DNA from: Leclercia sp. S52 | GTDB lineage: Bacteria > Pseudomonadota > Gammaproteobacteria > Enterobacterales > Enterobacteriaceae | DNA length: 64,000 nucleotides | Direction of reading: 5' to 3' | Assembly: GCF_039727615.1 (NCBI RefSeq) | Contig: NZ_CP152474.1 | Location: forward strand, 1,364,001 to 1,428,000 | In this document: in pieces, positions 58,186 to 64,000 of the stretch | Layout of the letters: each line of letters begins with the position of its first letter | How positions within the stretch are numbered: the first letter of the stretch is position 1 | Translations under genes and position numbers: made by a program | The notes under the pieces: generated by a model | What the model was told of the DNA's origin: nothing | Databases searched by the model: none | What the model saw: only the letters and a program-made list of their open reading frames with translations

Positions 58186-59192
58186 CTGCTCGCGACGCAC
58201 ATCGGCCAGCAACAACAACGGCGTGGATTACTTTATCTCGGCGTTTGGCGGGCCGATAAAAGGGATTAGCGTGTTGCTGGGGGACAAGTCCATCGACCAG
58301 GACACCCCCCTTGCCTGAGGCGGTAAAGAAAAGCCTACATCTGGTTGCCGCCCATGAAACCCGCGTCTGGCGCTGCCTGTACCGCACCGGCAATAACCCG
58401 GCGCATAAGGAAGAACTCTATCCCGGATGCGCGGAGGACATCGGCGGGGGCCTGAAACCGGACGAACAGAAACCCAGTGCGGAACTCTGCCGCGTGGCGC
58501 TCCACAGAATGTACCGTGAGGCGACCATGGCGGGCGTGCCTTTCCCTGATTTTCAGTCACTCGATAAAACAGATACGGATGTGGCTGCTTATTTCACCGT
58601 CCAGGACAATGTCAAAAACCAGTCCGTCCTGCAGTGGGCAAAGGCGTACCAGAGCGCTCTGCCCTTTTCCGCATTAAGCACCGCATGCCAGAACCGTCAT
58701 CTGGACAGCTATATCGACTGGCTGGGCCGTCAGTACTATCAGTACCGCACGGAATGCATGAAATACGAAAAGCAGCGCGGCGATACGCTGGCCTCTGCTG
58801 GCGCATCAGTAGGGTTTGCAGGCATTACTCAGGAGGCGAAAGAGACCGCCGGGCAGTACGCCACTGAACTGTCTGTGTTACAGCAAAACTGGGGCTGGCT
58901 TGATGACGTGAAGGATGCCGCCATCAGAATGCGAAACAGTATGGAACAGGACCCCATGGACAGGCGCAGGGATATCGTACCGAATGTGTATGGGCCGGCG
59001 CTGTGGCGTGCGAAGCGATTTCTGGATTATTTCCATGCGGCGCACCTCGGTAAGCCCCAGCCATTTCCCATAGATGCTGCACCGCCAGAAATGTACGCAT
59101 GGTTTGTACACGACCTGCAAACCGTTGAAAAAGGAGCGGGTATCTCCCAGGACTTTTTTGTGATTCGCTCAATGGAGATGTCTGAGGCCTGA
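58148..59192 (+). pseudogene. C-terminal remnant of a Tle1-type T6SS phospholipase (DUF2235)
   Basis: Resembles the C-terminal half of Tle1 family effectors: FTGLFDCSR, SLHLVAAHETRVWRCLYRTG, CAEDIGGGLKPDEQKPSAEL, MAGVPFPDFQSLDKT, WRAKRFLDYFHAAHLG. The N-terminal alpha/beta-hydrolase part with the GxSxG nucleophile is absent, and no start codon of its own is evident. A one-base break at the six-C run 58305-58310 separates the two frames. It is fused out of frame to the end of vgrG, consistent with a deletion between an ancestral vgrG and its effector gene. No immunity gene follows. Confidence 0.7.
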
Positions 59193-59212
59193 TGAGGACT
59201 ACTCGCGACAGA

Positions 59213-59229
59213 ATTTGAGATTCCTCCGC
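59213..59229 (+). repeat. 17-bp direct repeat, right copy
   Basis: atttgagattcctccgc, second copy, exactly 3500 bp from the first and just after the Tle1 remnant. Confidence 0.85.
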
Positions 59230-59239
59230 TACTGCCGTT

Positions 59240-59347
59240 CTAAGACAGCCGTCGCAGGCAGCTCAGGCTCGGCGACGCCAGCAGAATGACCGCCAGCGTC
59301 AGCTGGACGAAGCTCGACATCGCCTTGAAGATGATGAGCGTCGTTTA
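59240..59347 (-). pseudogene. C-terminal remnant of a hydrophobic protein
   Basis: On the minus strand about 35 codons end in a stop at 59240: TLIIFKAMSSFVQLTLAVIL then LASPSLSCLRRLS. The frame has a stop just upstream and no start. It looks like the tail of a membrane protein whose gene was cut. Origin unknown; I could not match it to YbhM. Confidence 0.35.
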
Positions 59348-59397
59348 GTGGATGATAACGCTCGGCGATAACATCCGGTCTTATGCCCTTTCTCTGG

Positions 59398-59448
59398 CCC
59401 TTATGTCTTGATCTTCTCCACCTCGCAGATAAGATCAAGACATAAGGG
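59398..59448. repeat. 18-bp perfect inverted repeat
   Basis: CCCTTATGTCTTGATCTT (59398-59415), 15-nt loop, AAGATCAAGACATAAGGG (59431-59448), ahead of the convergent ybhN stop and flanked by ggggtgaggg as in the common intergenic palindrome. It could act as a terminator-like hairpin. Confidence 0.8.
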
Positions 59449-59464
59449 CTGGGGTGAGGGGATA

Positions 59465-60427
59465 TCACTTCGCCATCTGCTGCTCGTTTTTGGCCCGCAG
59501 CTTCTTCGCCCGGCTCTCCAGCACCAGATAACAGACCGTTGCCAGCCCCAGCGGCAGGAAGTAATAGAGCATACGATAGGCCAGCAGGGCGGCGATAATG
59601 GTGCCGTGGGAGACATGCTCCCCCGCCAGCAGGGCGATAAACACCGCTTCCAGCACGCCGATCCCGGCCGGAATATGCACAATCACCCCGGCAATACTGC
59701 TCACCAGCAGCACCCCCAGCACGAAGAAGTAGTTCACGTCCTCGCCCATCAGCAGCCAGATGATTGCCCCCATCGCCATCCAGTTACCGGCTGAAATAGC
59801 CATCTGCGCCACTGCAAAGCGCCAGGAGGGGAGGACCAGCTTTTGCTTTTTGATGGTCACATGGCGCCGCTTCGCAAACGCGCAGGCCCACAGATAGACG
59901 GCGATCACCAGCAGCAGTACCACGCCGAGAATGCGCAGCGTCGTCTGGTCGATGTACCAGTGGTCGGGCAGCTGCACCACGCCCGCGGTGAAGATCACCC
60001 CGCCCAGCAGGATATAACCCAGCCAGTTGGTGGTGATGCTCAGGGAGAAGATGCGGGTGATGGTACTGCTGGGCAGCCCCAGGCGGGAGTAAAGCCGGTA
60101 GCGCATCCCGATGCCGCCAACCCAGGTGCTCAGGGTCAGGTTAAAGGCATAGCAGATAAACGACACCAGCATAACCTGGCGCTTGGCCAGCTTATGCCCG
60201 CAGTAGCGCCGCCCGAGCAGATCGTAACAGCCATACAGCAGATAGCTCAGCACCACCAGCGCGATCGCGCTCAGCAGCGACACACGGTCATAGTCACGAA
60301 TCACCTTCCAGACTTCAGTCCAGTCGACCTTTTTCGCGTAAACCACCAGCAGCACCGCAACGGCAATAAAAAATACCCAGGTAAGGATCTTTTTTGCCAG
60401 ACGCCAGCGCGAATGTTTTTTGCTCAT
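59465..60427 (-). CDS. ybhN: YbhN, lysylphosphatidylglycerol-synthase/flippase-like membrane protein
   Basis: 320-residue protein of the UPF0104/LPG_synthase_TM family with seven or more helices (ILTWVFFIAVAVLLVVYA at the N terminus; FAVAQMAISAGNWMAMGAII; GVLLVSSIAGVIVHIPAGIG). It acts with clsB and ybhP in a conserved operon; function not firmly known, with a lipid-related role suggested by operon partners. Its start codon overlaps the clsB stop. E. coli length is 318. Confidence 0.94.
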   Translation of the reverse strand: MSKKHSRWRLAKKILTWVFFIAVAVLLVVYAKKVDWTEVWKVIRDYDRVSLLSAIALVVLSYLLYGCYDLLGRRYCGHKLAKRQVMLVSFICYAFNLTLSTWVGGIGMRYRLYSRLGLPSSTITRIFSLSITTNWLGYILLGGVIFTAGVVQLPDHWYIDQTTLRILGVVLLLVIAVYLWACAFAKRRHVTIKKQKLVLPSWRFAVAQMAISAGNWMAMGAIIWLLMGEDVNYFFVLGVLLVSSIAGVIVHIPAGIGVLEAVFIALLAGEHVSHGTIIAALLAYRMLYYFLPLGLATVCYLVLESRAKKLRAKNEQQMAK

Positions 60428-61668
60428 CAGGGTTTTACTCCCGTGTTACCTGCCTCGACCCGATCCTGGGTCTCCATCTCGGGCTGCACCGGGGGCGGCA
60501 CCTGCGCCAGCTTGGGCGTATGGGCCGGCAGCCAGCCCACCAGGGCCGGGAAATGACGCAGGAAGTGGAACACCACCACGCTTTTACCCAGATTCCACCA
60601 GGTGCGTTTCGGCACCATCGACTCATCCACCCGCACGCAATCCTCGGCGATGATGGTGGAAAGATTTTCGCGCAGGGTCTGGTTAAACTGGCGATCGTGA
60701 ATAATCAGGTTGGCCTCCAGGTTCAGCGACAGGCTGAGGGGATCGAGGTTGCTGGAGCCGACGGTCACCCAGTGATCGTCCATCAGCGCCACCTTGCCGT
60801 GCAGCGGACGGCGGCGGTATTCGTAAATCTCCACGCCGCCTTTCACCAGATAGTTGTACAGCAGGCGCGCGCCCACCGTGACAATCGGCATATCCGGCTC
60901 GCCCTGCACAATCAGCTTCACCCGCACGCCGCGCCGCGACGCATTGCGCATGGCGTGCAGCAGACGATAGCCGGGGAAGAAATAGGCGTTGGCGATAATC
61001 ACTTCGCGCCGGGCGTTGGCCAGCATCTTCAGATAGTGCCGCTCAATATCGTCCCGGTGCTCTTCGTTATCGCGCCAGACAAACAGCGCCTGGGCCTCGC
61101 CCGGCGTCCTGTTCTCCTCGGCGCGATGACGCCGCTTCCACCAGCGACGCACTGCGGCTTTGCCGGGCAGGTTTTCCACGACAAACTGCAAAATATCCTG
61201 CACCACCGGGCCTTCGACCTGGACGGCATAATCCTGTTTGGCTTCCGGACCGTAGTCCGACATATGTTCAGCCGAGTAGTTAATCCCGCCGACAAAGGCC
61301 ACCTGCTCATCCACCACCACAATTTTACGGTGCATACGGCGGAAGACGTTGGTGCGCATGCCGAGCAGGGGCGGGCGCGGATCGTAGTAACGGAATACCA
61401 CGCCTGCTGCGGTGAGTTCCCCGACGAAGTCGTCGTCGAGATCGGGGGAGCCGTAGCCGTCGAGCAGCACTTCGATATGCACGCCGCGCTGGGCCGCGCG
61501 CAGAATAACGGCATGCAGCTTGCGGCCTACGCTGTCATCGAACCAGATGAAGGTCTCGAGGAGCACCCGGCTTTGGGCCTTATCGATGGCGGCAAACACC
61601 GCCGGGTAATATTGATCGCCATTTTCCAGCAGCTTAATGCGGTTGCCGCTTTGCCATGAACATTTCAT
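60427..61668 (-). CDS. clsB: cardiolipin synthase B
   Basis: Phospholipase D superfamily enzyme forming cardiolipin from two phosphatidylglycerols. Two HKD motifs: [20 protein letters not shown] and [20 protein letters not shown]. 413 residues, as in E. coli (formerly YbhO). Stop and start overlap its neighbours ybhN and ybhP, indicating one transcript ybhP-clsB-ybhN. Confidence 0.97.
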   Translation of the reverse strand: MKCSWQSGNRIKLLENGDQYYPAVFAAIDKAQSRVLLETFIWFDDSVGRKLHAVILRAAQRGVHIEVLLDGYGSPDLDDDFVGELTAAGVVFRYYDPRPPLLGMRTNVFRRMHRKIVVVDEQVAFVGGINYSAEHMSDYGPEAKQDYAVQVEGPVVQDILQFVVENLPGKAAVRRWWKRRHRAEENRTPGEAQALFVWRDNEEHRDDIERHYLKMLANARREVIIANAYFFPGYRLLHAMRNASRRGVRVKLIVQGEPDMPIVTVGARLLYNYLVKGGVEIYEYRRRPLHGKVALMDDHWVTVGSSNLDPLSLSLNLEANLIIHDRQFNQTLRENLSTIIAEDCVRVDESMVPKRTWWNLGKSVVVFHFLRHFPALVGWLPAHTPKLAQVPPPVQPEMETQDRVEAGNTGVKP

Positions 61669-62426
61669 AGATGAATCTCCGCACTTAACGGCGCATGGTC
61701 GGAAAGGTGACGCCAGTTACTCAGCGCCAGCGCGGTTGGGCTGCTGGCATGGGCATTTTTGACATAGATACGATCGAGACGCAGCAGCGGGAACCTGACC
61801 GGGAAGGTGCGGGCAGGCCTGCCGTGCGCGAGGGTGAATACCTCCTCCAGCCCGGCCTCCGCCTTCAGCGGATGGCTGGCGCGTTGACGCCAGTCGTTAA
61901 AGTCTCCGGCCACGACCACTGGATCCCCTTCCGGCAGGGCGTTGACCCATTCGGCCATCATCTGCAGCTGCGCCTGGCGGTGTGCCTCGCGCAGGCCAAG
62001 GTGAACCGAGGCTACATGCAGCGGCATGGCCAGCTCCGGCACGGCAATCCGGCAGTAGAGCAGCCCGCGTTTTTCGCTCTCGCCAACCGACACATCGTGA
62101 TTTTCGTAGTGTTCGATGGGATAGCGGGAGAGGATCGCATTGCCGTGATGCCCTTCGGGATAAACGGCGTTGCGCCCGTAGGCGTAATCGCTCCACATGG
62201 TGTCAGCAAGAAATTCGTAGTGGCTGGTATCGGGCCAGTTCTCCACGTGCAGCGGGTGCACTTCGTGCGCGCCCATCACTTCCTGCAGGCAGACGACATC
62301 CGCGCTGACGGTACGTACGGCGTCGCGCAGTTCGGGCAGAATGAAACGGCGATTAAACGCCGCGAATCCTTTATGAATGTTGATCGTTAAGACTTTAAGC
62401 GAAAAATGCCGGGTTTGTTGGGCCAT
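61665..62426 (-). CDS. ybhP: endonuclease/exonuclease/phosphatase-family protein YbhP
   Basis: 253-residue EEP-superfamily hydrolase. Motifs: [22 protein letters not shown] (metal Glu), [26 protein letters not shown] (catalytic Asp/Asn) and [13 protein letters not shown] (catalytic His). Substrate unknown; partnership with clsB suggests a phospholipid head group or phosphodiester. First gene of the ybhP-clsB-ybhN operon. Confidence 0.95.
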   Translation of the reverse strand: MAQQTRHFSLKVLTINIHKGFAAFNRRFILPELRDAVRTVSADVVCLQEVMGAHEVHPLHVENWPDTSHYEFLADTMWSDYAYGRNAVYPEGHHGNAILSRYPIEHYENHDVSVGESEKRGLLYCRIAVPELAMPLHVASVHLGLREAHRQAQLQMMAEWVNALPEGDPVVVAGDFNDWRQRASHPLKAEAGLEEVFTLAHGRPARTFPVRFPLLRLDRIYVKNAHASSPTALALSNWRHLSDHAPLSAEIHL

Positions 62427-62558
62427 ACACTCCTTCCCGCGTCACTATCCTGATGAAAATAAAGTGTAGTCGTCGTCACAAAAAGGTGCTGTGTTACGGA
62501 ATTTTCCGTAAAGTGCGATAGTCTGAACAAGCAGAGTAAAATCCTTCAGGAGAGTGCC

Positions 62559-62969
62559 ATGAAGTGGCAACAACGCATACGCGTCGCGACCGGCCTCAGT
62601 TGCTGGCAGATTATGTTGCATTTATTGGTGGTAGCCGTCCTGGTGATGGCCTGGATGAGCGGAACCCTGGTGCGGGTCGGCTTAGGTTTATGTGTGGTAT
62701 ACGGCGTCACCGTCCTGTTAATGCTCTTTTTACAGCGTCATCATGAAGAGCGCTGGCGCGAAGTGGCGGACGTGCTCGAAGAGCTGACCACCACCTGGTA
62801 TTTTGGCGCGGCCGTCATTGTGCTATGGCTGTTGTCCCGCGTGCTGCAAAACAACTTTTTGCTGGCCGTCGCAGGCCTGGCGATCCTGGCAGGGCCTGCG
62901 GTCGTTTCACTGTTAACCAAAGACAAAAAGCTACGCGATATTGCGTCTAAACATCGCGTACGCCACTGA
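62559..62969 (+). CDS. ybhQ: inner-membrane protein YbhQ
   Basis: 136-residue protein with four hydrophobic segments ([68 protein letters not shown]) and a basic C terminus ([13 protein letters not shown]). Function unknown. Its 3' end overlaps the convergent ybhR by 39 bp. A caggag ribosome binding site precedes the ATG. Confidence 0.92.
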   Translation: MKWQQRIRVATGLSCWQIMLHLLVVAVLVMAWMSGTLVRVGLGLCVVYGVTVLLMLFLQRHHEERWREVADVLEELTTTWYFGAAVIVLWLLSRVLQNNFLLAVAGLAILAGPAVVSLLTKDKKLRDIASKHRVRH

Positions 62970-64000
62970 GCCCGTCACGGCCGCTATCACCAGTAGCGGC
63001 CACAAACTCCCCCACACAATATCCAGACTCGCATCCTTAAGATAGATCTGCTTGGTGATATCGGTGAAGTGCCGGATTGGGTTCACCCAGGTTAAGTTCT
63101 GCAGCCACACCGGCATATTCTCCACCGGCGAGACATAGCCCGAGAGCAAAATCGCCGGCATCATAAAGACAAACACCCCGATAAACGCCTGCTGCTGGGT
63201 TGAACACAGCGCCGAGATCAGCAGCCCAAACCCCACCAGCGACAACCCGTAAATCACCATCGTGAAGTAAAACAGCAATAGCGAACCGGCAAAGGGGATT
63301 TGATAGGCCCAGATGCCAATCGCCAGCACTATGCTGGCCTGGAAAGTGGCGACAATCAGCGCCGGAACCGCTTTGCCGACGAAGATCTGCCAGGTTGCCA
63401 GCGGGGAGACCAGCAGCTGATCCAGCGTGCCCTGTTCGCGCTCGCGAGCTACCGACAGCGAAGTGACAATCATCACCCCGATGGTGGTGATCATGGCGAT
63501 CAGCGACGGCACCACGAACCATTTGTAGTCGAGGTTCGGGTTGTACCAGTTACGCACCACCAGCTCGCTGTTGTTCGGTTTCGGTTTGCCCTCCATCAGC
63601 TCCTGCTGATACTCCTTCACCACCTGCTGGAGGTAGTTGGCGGCAATCTGCGCGCTGTTGGAGTTACGCCCGTCGAGGATCAGCTGCATCGGGGCGGTTT
63701 GCAGGGTGTCGAGGTTGCGGGAAAAATCGGCCGGGAAGCGCACCAGCAGCAGCGCCTTTTGCGTGTCGATGGTCGGCTGAATCTCCTGCGGGCTGTTGAG
63801 GATCAGCACGTGGGTAAAGGCTTTGGCGCGGGCGAAGCGCTGGGTCAGCTCCACCGAATGTTTGCCGTTATCTTCGTTATAGACGGCGATGGTGGCGTTA
63901 GTCACCTCAAGCGTCGCCGCCCACGGGAACAGCAGCACCTGGATCAGCACCGGCAAAATCAGAATCGCCCGGGTCTGCGGCTCGCGCAGCAGGGACTGCA
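62931..64000 (-). CDS. ybhR: ABC-2 type permease YbhR (partial, runs off the window)
   Basis: C-terminal 356 codons or so of YbhR, a membrane subunit of the YbhFSR exporter (drug/sodium-type efflux). Visible: an extracytoplasmic domain after the first helix ([11 protein letters not shown] ... [14 protein letters not shown]), then several helices ([40 protein letters not shown]) and the permease motif [19 protein letters not shown]. The start lies beyond 64000. At the window edge the frame is open ([14 protein letters not shown]). Confidence 0.93.
   Translation of the reverse strand, partial: QSLLREPQTRAILILPVLIQVLLFPWAATLEVTNATIAVYNEDNGKHSVELTQRFARAKAFTHVLILNSPQEIQPTIDTQKALLLVRFPADFSRNLDTLQTAPMQLILDGRNSNSAQIAANYLQQVVKEYQQELMEGKPKPNNSELVVRNWYNPNLDYKWFVVPSLIAMITTIGVMIVTSLSVAREREQGTLDQLLVSPLATWQIFVGKAVPALIVATFQASIVLAIGIWAYQIPFAGSLLLFYFTMVIYGLSLVGFGLLISALCSTQQQAFIGVFVFMMPAILLSGYVSPVENMPVWLQNLTWVNPIRHFTDITKQIYLKDASLDIVWGSLWPLLVIAAVTGSVAYAMFRRNIA

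Noticed and set aside
59240..59347. Remnant of ybhM.
   Set aside because: The 35-codon hydrophobic tail did not match YbhM as I remember it, so its origin is left open.
60394..61659. A 421-codon frame antisense to clsB.
   Set aside because: The minus-strand clsB has both HKD motifs and exact family length; the plus-strand frame has no domain features.

Overview
The window is a chromosomal stretch of an Enterobacteriaceae member. Gene order follows the E. coli K-12 cyd-tol-gal-mod-bio-uvrB-moa-ybh segment almost gene for gene. It differs by carrying a complete histidine-utilisation cluster (hutIGC and hutUH) between ybhC and ybhB, which K-12 lacks. This suggests an Enterobacter, Leclercia, Lelliottia or Klebsiella-like genus; I cannot fix the species.

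Layout. 0.3-3.5 kb: cytochrome bd-I oxidase (cydABX-ybgE). 3.6-9.3 kb: Tol-Pal envelope system. 9.5-10.1 kb: tRNA operon Lys-Val-Lys-Lys-Lys. 10.2-13.6 kb: nadA, pnuC, zitB, ybgS. 13.9-20.3 kb: aroG, gpmA and the galETKM operon. 20.4-25.8 kb: modF, modE, acrZ, modABC. 25.8-32.1 kb: ybhA split by a 5.5 kb AT-rich mobile element with a serine recombinase, an IS3-family insertion, lysis-like genes, a GIY-YIG-like protein and a divergent full-length ybhA. 32.2-35.1 kb: pgl, an SOS-controlled TisB/IstR-like toxin-antitoxin locus, ybhC. 35.3-41.6 kb: hut genes. 41.7-47.2 kb: ybhB and bioA/bioBFCD. 47.2-51.7 kb: an orphan ABC ATPase, uvrB, ybhK. 51.8-55.5 kb: ModE site, Moco riboswitch, moaABCDE, ybhL. 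55.5-59.5 kb: an IS481 remnant, vgrG and a Tle1 effector remnant replacing ybhM. 59.5-64 kb: ybhN, clsB, ybhP, ybhQ and partial ybhR.

Many regulatory sites are directly readable: LexA (uvrB and the TisB-like locus), ModE (modA, moaA), BirA, NadR, TyrR, Fur, GalR/CRP, HutC, a Moco riboswitch and DnaA boxes. Molybdenum uptake (modABC), its regulator (modE) and cofactor synthesis (moa) form one circuit.

The most noteworthy item is the locus between pgl and ybhC. It encodes a 29-residue TisB-like membrane peptide behind a palindromic LexA box, and a divergent small RNA of about 74 nt with 22 nt complementary to the toxin mRNA. The second is the ybhA-targeting element, which brings a substitute ybhA whose attachment site is recoded.

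A technical caution: twelve reading-frame breaks in eleven protein genes, plus one odd tRNA, each sit at a homopolymer of 6-7 identical bases and are repaired by removing one base. They are most simply sequencing or assembly errors, so I annotate those genes as full-length with a frame break.
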